From the NCBI GenBank assembly GCA_024277605.1, contig JAJRUU010000075.1, positions 1-5,922 of the forward strand: a stretch of 5,922 nt of DNA. Reading direction: 5' to 3'. How positions within the stretch are numbered: the first letter of the stretch is position 1; each line of letters starts with the position of its first letter. The translations under genes were made by a program, and so were the position numbers. Source of the stretch: a bacterium (GTDB lineage: Bacteria; SZUA-182; SZUA-191; JAJRXT01). The notes under the pieces were generated by a model. That model made no database searches. It saw nothing but the letters and a program-made list of their open reading frames with translations, and was not told where the DNA came from. Of the stretch, positions 1 through 5,774 are shown piece after piece.

Positions 1-890
1 CACAAAATCGCCCGCCCGCCGTTTTTGGTTATATCCTGCCCCAGGTTTTGTGAGCATTTTACTTCATAGATAATAGTTGCGCCGGGGGTGCGCTTTAAAA
101 TATCACGCGAGTAAATAATCATCAGCTCATCTCCCCACAATATCCGACCCTGCTCATCCACTGCGCCAATACGGTCTGCATCCCCGTCATAAGCGATACC
201 CACATCGGCCTTTTCACGTTTCACCGTATCAATAAGATCGGCCAGATATTTGGGTACGGTGGGATCGGGATGATGATTGGGGAAACGCCCATCCGGCTCG
301 CAGTAGAGCTCAATCAGATCACAACCCAACTCCTTGAGTAGCTGAGGCGCCATTATACTGCCGGAGCCGTTGCCGCAGTCCAGCACTACTTTTATCTTTT
401 TGCCTAATTCTATCTTGTTTTTCAAACGATTAGCATATGGCTTGATCATAGCAGCAGATCGTACAGACCCCCCACCTAAAATGAAATCCCGCTGTTCAAT
501 TATCTTTTTTATCTCTTGTATTTGCTCTCCATGGAGCGTGGCCTTGCCTACACAAAGCTTAAAACCGTTAAAGTCGGCAGGATTGTGGCTGCCGGTTATC
601 ATCACTCCGCCAGCTGGATCAAGTTCAAACAACGAGAAATAGACCAATGGAGTGCCGGCCAGACCGATATTTATCACCTCACAGCCGGTAGAGATTAATC
701 CGTCTATAAGCGCTTCGCAGAACGCAGGTGAGCTTAAGCGAACATCATAACCGACGCTGACTACCTTACCCTGTGTCTGACGTTGTAAGTAACTGCCAAA
801 TCCTTTCCCTAAAAGCAGCACTAATTCTGGAGTTAAATCCTTCCCCACAATTCCACGTATATCATACTCACGGAATATATTTGAATTCAT
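1..890 (-). CDS. Phosphomannomutase/phosphoglucomutase, N-terminal part (3' end outside window)
   Basis: Alpha-D-phosphohexomutase, which interconverts hexose 6-phosphate and hexose 1-phosphate in the cytoplasm to feed GDP-mannose or UDP/dTDP-glucose synthesis. My translation is open from the ATG at 888-890 to the window edge (296 residues; family members are usually about 450-460, so roughly the C-terminal third is missing). Seen: the N-terminal FREYDIRG signature (residues 6-13), the phosphoserine loop TGSHNP (99-104, catalytic Ser101), and the Mg-binding loop DGDADR (235-240). An EVKCS segment near 276-280 matches the sugar-binding domain 3 region. The EYDIRG, TGSHNP and DADR forms favour a PMM/PGM of the AlgC/ManB type over GlmM, which typically has FGTDGIRG and DGDGDR. 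The start is supported by GAGGTGA ending 4 nt upstream. It follows the GT4 gene after 90 bp. PMM versus PGM preference cannot be told from the sequence. Confidence 0.95.
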   Translation of the reverse strand, partial: MNSNIFREYDIRGIVGKDLTPELVLLLGKGFGSYLQRQTQGKVVSVGYDVRLSSPAFCEALIDGLISTGCEVINIGLAGTPLVYFSLFELDPAGGVMITGSHNPADFNGFKLCVGKATLHGEQIQEIKKIIEQRDFILGGGSVRSAAMIKPYANRLKNKIELGKKIKVVLDCGNGSGSIMAPQLLKELGCDLIELYCEPDGRFPNHHPDPTVPKYLADLIDTVKREKADVGIAYDGDADRIGAVDEQGRILWGDELMIIYSRDILKRTPGATIIYEVKCSQNLGQDITKNGGRAIL

Positions 891-894
891 TTTG

Positions 895-901
895 TCACCT
901 C
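895..901 (-). promoter_or_regulatory. Ribosome binding site of the phosphohexomutase gene
   Basis: On the minus strand the sequence reads GAGGTGA-CAAA-ATG, a good Shine-Dalgarno match with the GAGG core 7 nt before the start. It fixes the start at 890 and gives this gene its own strong ribosome entry, rather than reliance on coupling to the glycosyltransferase upstream. Confidence 0.75.
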
Positions 902-912
902 TTATTTATTAG

Positions 913-980
913 CCCGAAAAATTCGGGTTTTGTTATGGGCAAACCAACATTTGGACGTTGGCTCATAAGCCTCATCCCAC
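913..980. repeat. Intergenic repeat related to the left part of the 5514-5762 element
   Basis: This fills most of the 90-bp gap between the GT4 stop and the mutase start. It begins with the palindrome CCCGAA-AAA-TTCGGG (913-927), identical over 15 bp to 5531-5545. After 28 bp it has CGTTGGCTCATAA (956-968), identical to 5570-5582, where the two blocks are 24 bp apart. Weaker similarity continues to about 980. An inner inverted repeat CCAAC/GTTGG lies at 944-948 and 957-961. No copy of the TACCAAGTTGCA terminus is present, so this is either a decayed or truncated copy or a related dispersed intergenic repeat. On the plus strand the palindrome is followed by TTTTGTT, but no plus-strand gene precedes it. 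On the coding strand there is no T-run, so I do not call a terminator. Confidence 0.6.
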
Positions 981-2183
981 TCAAAATATTTCAAGTATCT
1001 TTTTGTATTCACTGTAAATCTTCTCTGCTGTCAGCTCCCAGGTATGTTGCTTTGCATAGCTTTTAATTATATCAACATCCCATTGCTTTTGCAACGCCCG
1101 ATCCAAAGCGGAAGCTAAAGCGGTTGGGTTTTCCGCTTCAACCAGTATACCTATATCATCAGAAGCAATCACCTCTGAGGTGCCCCACACCTTGGTAGCC
1201 ACTACCGGTTTGCCACAGGCCAGGGCCTCCAATAATACATTAGCCCAGCCTTCTTTTGTGCTGGCCAGGCAAAAAATATCAGCTGCGCTATACCATTTAT
1301 ACAGCTCGGCATAGGGGCGGCTGCCGGCAAAATATACGATATCCTTTAACCCTAACTGCTGGATTAATTCATCCAGTTGTATCTTATAGTCACCTTCTAT
1401 ACCGCCTGCTCCTACAATTACCAATTGCAGATTCCCCCTACCCCCCCTGCCCTGCCTGGCTAGTATCGAGATTGCCCGAATAATATGCTGAAACCCTTTG
1501 CGTACCACCAGATGTCCGACAGAGAGGATAATCTTTTTATCTTGCGGCAACCCCAATTCTCCTCTGGCCTGCATCTTACCCATTGGATGAAACAGCTGGG
1601 TATCCACTCCATTGGCAGCCAGCACAAATTTCTCTTCGGCCACCCCTAATTTCACCGCTTCCCGTTTTAAGGCATCGGCTACCGAAAAAACCACTGTAGC
1701 CTGGTTTAGGGCATAAAGCACCTGTCGCCTGCGTATCGGATATTTGGGCAGTTCAAATATATCGTGCCCCCTTAAGGTAACACATACCGGTTTTTTGAGC
1801 AGCTTACCCAGCAGCACCGCCGCAAAACCATCAGGAAAGGCCAGGTGGGCATCAATAATATCAAAATCAAATTCTTTGCGGATCCTGCGGCAAAACAGCG
1901 CTAAACAAAGGAAATAAAATATTCCATCTAAGGGTTTTAGTATCATGGGAATAGAAAAAAAGCGGGGATGATAAACATCCAGCCCTCCTATATTCAGCTT
2001 GCGCTTGACTTTGCCTCGATAGGCATAGCGCGCAAGTACGCCTACAACCGGGCAATGGGGAATGGGATTTACTACTTTTATGTGACAGTGTTTCAGCAGG
2101 CGCATTATACGCTGTTGGACGAATATGCCAAAGGTTGGCTGTACATTGTTGGGGAACATACTGCTGATTACTAGTACTTTCAT
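981..2183 (-). CDS. Glycosyltransferase family 4 (GT-B fold)
   Basis: Retaining GT-B glycosyltransferase that adds a sugar from a nucleotide donor to a lipid-linked glycan on the cytoplasmic face of the membrane. It has 400 residues from the ATG at 2181-2183, a normal GT4 length. Seen: N-terminal Rossmann start MKVLVISSMFPN; RGHD at 138-141 in the acceptor domain; NGVD at 191-194 at the domain linker; GHLVVRKG at 223-230 with the usual donor-phosphate-binding R/K pair; and the E-x7-E motif (Glu311 to Glu319) followed by ALACGKPVVAT. The architecture resembles WlbH/YqgM-type GT4 enzymes; donor and acceptor cannot be assigned. Start choice: a TTG at 2190-2192 overlaps the methyltransferase stop and adds three residues, but the ATG puts the canonical first strand at the N terminus. 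Neither has a clear Shine-Dalgarno, so translational coupling to the methyltransferase is likely. A G7 tract lies in the coding strand at 1441-1447. Confidence 0.93.
   Translation of the reverse strand: MKVLVISSMFPNNVQPTFGIFVQQRIMRLLKHCHIKVVNPIPHCPVVGVLARYAYRGKVKRKLNIGGLDVYHPRFFSIPMILKPLDGIFYFLCLALFCRRIRKEFDFDIIDAHLAFPDGFAAVLLGKLLKKPVCVTLRGHDIFELPKYPIRRRQVLYALNQATVVFSVADALKREAVKLGVAEEKFVLAANGVDTQLFHPMGKMQARGELGLPQDKKIILSVGHLVVRKGFQHIIRAISILARQGRGGRGNLQLVIVGAGGIEGDYKIQLDELIQQLGLKDIVYFAGSRPYAELYKWYSAADIFCLASTKEGWANVLLEALACGKPVVATKVWGTSEVIASDDIGILVEAENPTALASALDRALQKQWDVDIIKSYAKQHTWELTAEKIYSEYKKILEIF
1441..1447 (-). repeat. G7 homopolymer inside the GT4 gene (possible slippage site)
   Basis: The coding strand has seven consecutive G within AGG-GGG-GGT (Arg246-Gly247-Gly248), followed by TA and then a G5 run (1434-1438). 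One added G brings TAG into frame directly after the tract. One lost G gives a TAA about seven codons later. Both truncate the protein before the E-x7-E motif. It sits in an Arg/Gly-rich loop between two secondary structure elements. Seven G is at the low end for known phase-variable tracts, so slippage is an inference. Confidence 0.35.
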
Positions 2184-2188
2184 GGAAT

Positions 2189-2956
2189 TCAATATGAGAG
2201 AGAGATTACAGTAGTCCAGGCATATCGGGCTAAAAACGGCAGGCGCTCGAATAAATACTTGTCCGCAGCCGCAAACTTAGGCAATAAGTTGTTGAGCCAT
2301 GTTTTATTTTTAAATACCCCGGCGGCAAAAATAAATGGTAAAGACAGCAGATTAAACTCGCGATGTGAGAGTTGGGGGAAATATTTTGCCAGTAGCGCAA
2401 AATCGGCGTTTGTCAGCGGGTGTTCATCTTCCGTTCTGGAATTGGGGGTAAGCCTGCGATACAGGTTCAAGAAGGGGTTGGTTCCCATTGGCTCAATAAA
2501 CAAAGCCCTCCCCCCGGGCTTTAATACACGCTTTATCTCAGGTAAGGCCAGCTCGAGCCTCAGGTGATGCAGTATAGCCCGCCCTACCACCAGGTCGAAA
2601 CTTGCATCGGCAAAACACAATACCTCGCAATCCATTTTTAAGGGGGTTACTTGATCTAATAAGCGATGCTCCTTAAGCACCCTATAGGTACTTCGCATGG
2701 ATTCCCCCGAGAGGTCTACGGCAGTCACGCAAGCCCCGGTTTTATCCAGCTTTAAGGAGAGGTCTCCATAATTGCCGCAGCCATATTCCAATACACGTTG
2801 ATTTCTTAAATCACCAAGAAAAGAATCGAAGTAGGCTATGAACGCTTCCTGGAATCCTAAATCATTTAGTCGGTCATAACGCTTGGTTTTTGTGGCATCA
2901 TGGGTTAGTTGATCGAAAAATTCTTCTTCCTGTTTTTTATGTGAATCGTTTGGCAT
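2189..2956 (-). CDS. Class I SAM-dependent methyltransferase
   Basis: Soluble methyltransferase of 255 residues with a seven-strand Rossmann-like fold. Seen: motif I VLEYGCGNYG (55-64) that binds S-adenosylmethionine; the acidic end of strand 2 in AVDLS (79-83, Asp81 expected to contact the ribose); FDLVVGRAILHHL (120-132); and LKPGGRALFIEP (145-156). A downstream RTEDEHPL stretch (174-181) is of a kind found in methyltransferases near polysaccharide genes. The N terminus (about 1-35) is charged and probably helical; the C-terminal quarter is more hydrophobic and may contact the acceptor or membrane. The gene begins 6 nt after the flippase stop with no strong ribosome site and ends 5 nt before the GT4 ATG, so the three look co-translated. 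From context it probably methylates a sugar or glycan intermediate. The exact substrate is not visible, and a quinone or other small-molecule role cannot be excluded from motifs alone. Confidence 0.9.
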   Translation of the reverse strand: MPNDSHKKQEEEFFDQLTHDATKTKRYDRLNDLGFQEAFIAYFDSFLGDLRNQRVLEYGCGNYGDLSLKLDKTGACVTAVDLSGESMRSTYRVLKEHRLLDQVTPLKMDCEVLCFADASFDLVVGRAILHHLRLELALPEIKRVLKPGGRALFIEPMGTNPFLNLYRRLTPNSRTEDEHPLTNADFALLAKYFPQLSHREFNLLSLPFIFAAGVFKNKTWLNNLLPKFAAADKYLFERLPFLARYAWTTVISLSY

Positions 2957-2962
2957 ACTTGC

Positions 2963-4279
2963 TCACATGCTGTCTTGTTTATATACGTAATTATAAATTA
3001 AACTAACCCCGATTATGCCCACCAGAAAGTTGGTAGTTACCGATGCGGCGGCGGCGCCTAATGCTCCATAACGTGGGATTAACAATAAATTGGTGCCAGC
3101 GCTCAATCCCAAACTGATTATACATAAAAGCGACAAGATACGCGGTTTGTTAACCGCATATGCTACAAGATATATGGGATCAACAATAAAAGTAACCAGG
3201 AAGCCGAAAAACATAACCTGGAAAATTAAAATGGAAGGGGTATACTCGGCACCTACTACCAGATGAATAATCGGACCGATTAGAAAAATTACCGGTAACA
3301 AAAACAATGCGCAGGTAAAGGTAACCTTGGGTATCTTTCGGACATACTCCCTGATTTGCGTCATATTATCGAATTTGCAGACATAAGGCAGCAAAACATT
3401 AACAAATGAACTTGTAAGAATGGTAAACACACTTATTATCATATACGCCATAGAGTAATGCCCTAAGACTTCATCTTTGACGAAGTAGCCCAGAATCAAC
3501 AAATCAATCCGGCCAGAAAGCATCAAGAAGAAGTCGATCAGAAAAATCCATTTACTGAAGTTAAACAGACTTCTGGCTGTTTGCTTGAATTTACCCTTGG
3601 CTTTAAATAATGGGGTGGGAGTAAATATAATACCTAAAATAAAGCCTACCACCGGAATTAAAATATATGCTATTAATACATTATTCACCGTCATGGCCGC
3701 CAAGTATACTAATATTCCGATAACCCCCAGCTTGATTACTCCGACAATTACGCTAAAGGCGGAATAGCGGGAGAAAAACTCGCGGGCATGCAGGCTGGAC
3801 AGGAGATAACTCCAAAGAATGCCCCCGATTACGGCTATAAAGGCCAGCCGTATGGGATTTACTAATTGGGGTTTATGGTATATCTGAACAGCAATGGTGG
3901 GAGATAAAATTAAACCTAATCCGGCTACCAGAAAAGCGGATCCCAACAGGCACCAGAAACCAACTTTCAAATAATAATCGGCTAATCCCTTGTCTTTAAT
4001 AGAGTACATGGGAACAAACCGCACCAGACTTATTCCAATACCGATTTCGGTAAATACTACCGCAATTTCAAATACCGCCATGGCGATAGAGAAAACCCCA
4101 AAATCGGCTGCTCCCAGCTTACGCGCTACCAGCAAACCAATCAAAAGCCCCAGAGCTGAAGCTACGAATCGCCCGCCAGATAAAATAAAGGTATTGGTGG
4201 TAACCTTGTGGGTAAAGATATTCTTGAGGGTAGACTTTAAGTTATTTCCGGTAACCGATTCCAGCCAGTTTACACCCAT
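2963..4279 (-). CDS. Wzx-like oligosaccharide flippase (MOP superfamily)
   Basis: Integral membrane protein of 438 residues with about 12 hydrophobic segments by eye (near 31-51, 62-84, 106-128, 144-162, 174-195, 201-219, 243-264, 272-297, 319-341, 351-376, 381-401 and 406-430), the usual Wzx/PST arrangement. The first helix ends in LLVARKLGAADFGVFS (49-64), which is characteristic of polysaccharide flippases: a Gly/Ala-rich helix, then ARxLGxxDFGxFS. These proteins move undecaprenyl-diphosphate-linked repeat units from the cytoplasmic to the outer leaflet. The 438-residue length is normal and there is no signal peptide; the roughly 25 residues before the first helix are polar. The start at 4277-4279 has only a weak TAAGG 10 nt upstream (4290-4294). 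It lies 87 bp after the aminotransferase and 6 nt before the methyltransferase. The transported glycan cannot be told from the sequence, and teichoic or other cell-wall glycan export remains possible. Confidence 0.93.
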   Translation of the reverse strand: MGVNWLESVTGNNLKSTLKNIFTHKVTTNTFILSGGRFVASALGLLIGLLVARKLGAADFGVFSIAMAVFEIAVVFTEIGIGISLVRFVPMYSIKDKGLADYYLKVGFWCLLGSAFLVAGLGLILSPTIAVQIYHKPQLVNPIRLAFIAVIGGILWSYLLSSLHAREFFSRYSAFSVIVGVIKLGVIGILVYLAAMTVNNVLIAYILIPVVGFILGIIFTPTPLFKAKGKFKQTARSLFNFSKWIFLIDFFLMLSGRIDLLILGYFVKDEVLGHYSMAYMIISVFTILTSSFVNVLLPYVCKFDNMTQIREYVRKIPKVTFTCALFLLPVIFLIGPIIHLVVGAEYTPSILIFQVMFFGFLVTFIVDPIYLVAYAVNKPRILSLLCIISLGLSAGTNLLLIPRYGALGAAAASVTTNFLVGIIGVSLIYNYVYKQDSM

Positions 4280-4303
4280 TAATAAGTAACCTTACATTGT
4301 TAT

Positions 4304-4336
4304 GGCAATATTAAAATGCGACAGCTAAATATTGCC
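4304..4336. repeat. 9-bp inverted repeat in the flippase leader
   Basis: GGCAATATT (4304-4312) and AATATTGCC (4328-4336) are perfect reverse complements around a 15-base loop. The hairpin would form in the mRNA about 24 nt before the flippase start, between the 4352-4366 hairpin and the weak TAAGG ribosome site. It is AT-rich and has no following T-run on either strand, so it is not a classical terminator. A protein-binding palindrome or an RNA-stability hairpin is possible; function unknown. Confidence 0.45.
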
Positions 4337-4351
4337 TTGCCAGTTAAGAAG

Positions 4352-4366
4352 CCCGAACTCTTCGGG
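4352..4366. repeat. CCCGAA-NNN-TTCGGG palindrome abutting the aminotransferase stop
   Basis: Six-base stem CCCGAA/TTCGGG with loop CTC, starting on the coding strand at the base directly after the TAA of the aminotransferase. The same stem occurs at 913-927 and 5531-5545 with loop AAA. On the coding strand the stem is followed by CTTCTTAACTGG, a poor T-tract, so at most it is a weak or leaky terminator that could lower expression of the genes that follow. Confidence 0.55.
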
Positions 4367-5476
4367 TTAAGAAAAAGCTAGAACAGTTTCAATAATATAG
4401 TCTATTTGGGACTGAGTCAAGTCGGGAAATAAAGGCAGGGTAACTATTTTATGCCATACGCTTTCTGCTACCGGCAATTTCCGGTAATATGGTTTATATA
4501 CTGGATATAAGTGATTGGGATAGTAGTGAACCCCGGTAGAAATACCTTTGTCGGCCATATACTGGACAAATTTATCCCTTTGCTCCAACTTAATCACGTA
4601 ATTATGCAATGCGCTGCGAGTATAACTTTTCTCCACTGGAGTAATTAGCCACTCTGCTTCGGAAAAGGCTGTATTGTACTGCTTTACAATTTGACGACGG
4701 CGCTCGTTTAATTTTTCAAGTTTCCTAAGTTGCACTAATCCCAATGCAGCAGGGATGTCGTTCATATGCGCCTTATAACCCACCTCTTCTACGTTATAAA
4801 ACCAGGAATAGGCCTCTGTTTTCGCTCGATCCCAGGTGTCTTTGGTAATCCCCAGCCAGCGTAAACTCCTTAAACGAGTATCCAGCTCCTGGTCGTTTAG
4901 AGTGATCATTCCACCCTCTCCGCAGGCCAGATTCTTAACCGCATGGAAACTAAAGCAGCCAACATCTCCAATCGAGCCGGTGGGTTGTCCGTTATAGCGT
5001 CCCCCACAGGAATGCGCGCAATCTTCAATTACCTTGAGTTTATGCTTTCCGGCTAAATCCATTATAGCGTCCATTTGACAGGCATGCCCCCCATAATGCA
5101 CCGCCACAATGGCTTTAGTTTGCTTGGTGATCAGCTTCTCTATCTCAAGCGGGTCAATGTTTAAAGTATCTTCCTCAACATCAGCAAATACAGGGGTGGC
5201 ATTGTTATACAAAATTGCATGATTGGTAGACACAAAGGTAATCGGAGTGGTAATAACTTCCCCGCCGCTAACACCCATAACCTGCATGGCTAAATGTAAA
5301 GCGGCAGTCCCTGAATTTAAACCTACCGCATGTTTGGTGCTGATAAACTGAGCAAACTTTTCCTCAAATTTTCTTGTCTTGGGGCCTAAGCCAATCCAGC
5401 CCGAGGCAAAAGGTTCACGGAGAGCTTCAAGCTCTTCATTATCATAAGCCGGTTTAAATACAGGTATCATGTTCAT
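4367..5476 (-). CDS. DegT/DnrJ/EryC1/StrS-family sugar aminotransferase
   Basis: PLP-dependent fold-type I aminotransferase (369 residues, normal length) that transfers an amino group, usually from glutamate, to a 3- or 4-keto group of a nucleotide-activated sugar in the cytoplasm. Seen: substrate and phosphate-binding NSGTAALHLAM (54-64); the PLP-ring region VIEDCAHSCGG (149-159, Asp152 expected to pair with the pyridine nitrogen); the Schiff-base lysine in SFHAVKNLACGEGG (176-189, Lys181); GYKAHMND (233-240), typical of the family's substrate loop; and TGVHYYPNH (314-322) near the C terminus. The intact lysine argues for an aminotransferase and not a PLP/PMP-dependent sugar dehydratase of the same fold, which has His at this place. 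An AGGAGG 12 nt upstream favours the first ATG (5474-5476) over the second two codons later. It is the first gene after the MITE-like element. The sugar product (perosamine-, viosamine-, bacillosamine- or Ara4N-like) cannot be chosen without the neighbouring dehydratase or epimerase. Confidence 0.94.
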   Translation of the reverse strand: MNMIPVFKPAYDNEELEALREPFASGWIGLGPKTRKFEEKFAQFISTKHAVGLNSGTAALHLAMQVMGVSGGEVITTPITFVSTNHAILYNNATPVFADVEEDTLNIDPLEIEKLITKQTKAIVAVHYGGHACQMDAIMDLAGKHKLKVIEDCAHSCGGRYNGQPTGSIGDVGCFSFHAVKNLACGEGGMITLNDQELDTRLRSLRWLGITKDTWDRAKTEAYSWFYNVEEVGYKAHMNDIPAALGLVQLRKLEKLNERRRQIVKQYNTAFSEAEWLITPVEKSYTRSALHNYVIKLEQRDKFVQYMADKGISTGVHYYPNHLYPVYKPYYRKLPVAESVWHKIVTLPLFPDLTQSQIDYIIETVLAFS

Positions 5477-5488
5477 AGATTAAGCAGA

Positions 5489-5494
5489 CCTCCT
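5489..5494 (-). promoter_or_regulatory. Ribosome binding site of the aminotransferase gene
   Basis: A full AGGAGG on the minus strand, 12 nt before the ATG at 5474-5476 and 18 nt before the in-frame ATG at 5468-5470. The spacing is slightly long for the first and too long for the second, which decides the start. It is the strongest ribosome site in the window. Confidence 0.7.
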
Positions 5495-5509
5495 AATTAA
5501 GCAGAATAT

Positions 5510-5518
5510 TTTATACCA
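5510..5518 (-). promoter_or_regulatory. Candidate extended -10 promoter at the end of the MITE-like element
   Basis: On the minus strand the end of the element plus its flank reads TGG-TATAAA-AT, close to the extended -10 form TGnTATAAT. Transcription would begin near 5500, just ahead of the AGGAGG site, and read the aminotransferase and genes below it. No good -35 box lies 16-18 bp upstream (that position holds TTTTCG-like sequence in the CCCGAA palindrome), so it would depend on the extended motif. Motif match only. Confidence 0.35.
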
Positions 5519-5530
5519 AGTTGCATTCAA

Positions 5531-5545
5531 CCCGAAAAATTCGGG
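5531..5545. repeat. CCCGAA-AAA-TTCGGG palindrome within the MITE-like element
   Basis: Six-base stem with AAA loop, identical over 15 bp to 913-927 and sharing its stem with 4352-4366. Here it sits directly inside the left inverted terminus of the element. Confidence 0.6.
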
Positions 5546-5569
5546 CAGGCATAGCCTGTTTCTTCAGGC
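5546..5569. repeat. Three-arm alternative hairpin CAGGC/GCCTG/CAGGC
   Basis: CAGGC (5546-5550), GCCTG (5554-5558) and CAGGC (5565-5569). The middle arm can pair with either outer arm but not both, giving two mutually exclusive five-base stems with 3-base and 6-base loops. It is part of a degenerate direct repeat: TCGGGCAGG followed by TTCAGGCCG is found at 5541-5571 and again, more compactly, at 5661-5684. Confidence 0.45.
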
Positions 5570-5667
5570 CGTTGGCTCATAAACACTATCTCACAATTGG
5601 TCTGGCAAACCCAGTCTGAATTTATGAATAGAGCGGGTCAAAATGATACTAATTTCTCACTCGGGCA

Positions 5668-5687
5668 GGTCGGCCTTCAGGCCGACC
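5668..5687. repeat. REP-like perfect hairpin, 8-bp stem
   Basis: GGTCGGCC (5668-5675) and GGCCGACC (5680-5687) pair perfectly around a TTCA loop. It is the most stable-looking hairpin in the window. No T-run follows on either strand, so it is not a standard intrinsic terminator. GC-rich stems of this shape resemble REP/RAYT-type repeats; inside this element they may serve folding or transposase recognition. Confidence 0.55.
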
Positions 5688-5695
5688 AAAGAGCG

Positions 5696-5723
5696 GAGGG
5701 CTAAAGTCCGAGGGCTAAAGTCC
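5696..5723. repeat. Tandem 14-bp repeat, two copies
   Basis: GAGGGCTAAAGTCC occurs twice with no spacer (5696-5709 and 5710-5723). GGAGGG at 5695-5700 can also pair with CCCTCC at 5725-5730, enclosing both units in a larger hairpin. The strong purine/pyrimidine skew differs from the neighbouring coding sequence. Confidence 0.55.
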
Positions 5724-5774
5724 TCCCTCCCCATTTAGTATATGTTTGATTGCAACTTGGTATTAGGGTACCCT

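Larger units (their letters stand above)
5514..5762. mobile_element. MITE-like non-coding element with terminal inverted repeats
   Basis: TACCAAGTTGCA at 5514-5525 is the exact reverse complement of TGCAACTTGGTA at 5751-5762. Pairing resumes inward after one mismatch (TCAA at 5527-5530 with TTGA at 5746-5749). Both ends are flanked by TTA in direct orientation (5511-5513 and 5763-5765), a possible 3-bp target duplication. The 249-bp length, absence of any transposase-sized frame and several internal hairpins fit a miniature inverted-repeat element moved in trans. It lies 12 bp after the stop of the upstream glycosyltransferase and 37 bp before the aminotransferase start, so it interrupts no gene. 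I cannot name a parent IS family. A 3-bp duplication could arise by chance, and a fixed intergenic repeat with similar ends is the alternative. Confidence 0.6.

Noticed and set aside
913..935. Intrinsic terminator (CCCGAA stem followed by TTTTGTT)
   Set aside because: The T-tract is on the plus strand, where no gene lies upstream. On the coding strand the stem is followed by CTAATAAATAAG, so it would not end the operon transcript.
370..1066. Plus-strand open frames at 370-642, 516-698 and 773-1066
   Set aside because: They lie opposite the phosphohexomutase and glycosyltransferase genes, have no recognisable domain and are explained as antisense frames of well-supported genes.
2510..2515. 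G6 run in the methyltransferase gene as a second slippage site
   Set aside because: Six bases encode part of the conserved LKPGGR motif and are easily explained by codon use; too short to propose phase variation.
2259..2567. Plus-strand 102-codon frame opposite the methyltransferase
   Set aside because: The minus-strand frame carries all class I methyltransferase motifs; this one shows none and has no ribosome site.
3990..4289. Plus-strand 99-codon frame opposite the start of the flippase
   Set aside because: Antisense of the flippase's hydrophobic helices, giving a Thr/Ile/Pro-rich translation typical of a shadow frame.
4277..4305. Promoter TTGCCA-17 bp-TTATTA just before the flippase
   Set aside because: The -35 box looks good, but TTATTA is a poor -10 and transcription would start inside the coding region.
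5514..5762. Complete insertion sequence or CRISPR array
   Set aside because: Too short for any transposase, and the internal repeats are hairpins and one tandem pair, not regularly spaced direct repeats with unique spacers.
5765..5774. Palindrome AGGGTACCCT after the upstream glycosyltransferase stop
   Set aside because: It has no loop, so it is not a useful RNA hairpin. A ten-base palindrome alone is weak evidence for an operator, and I see no second copy.
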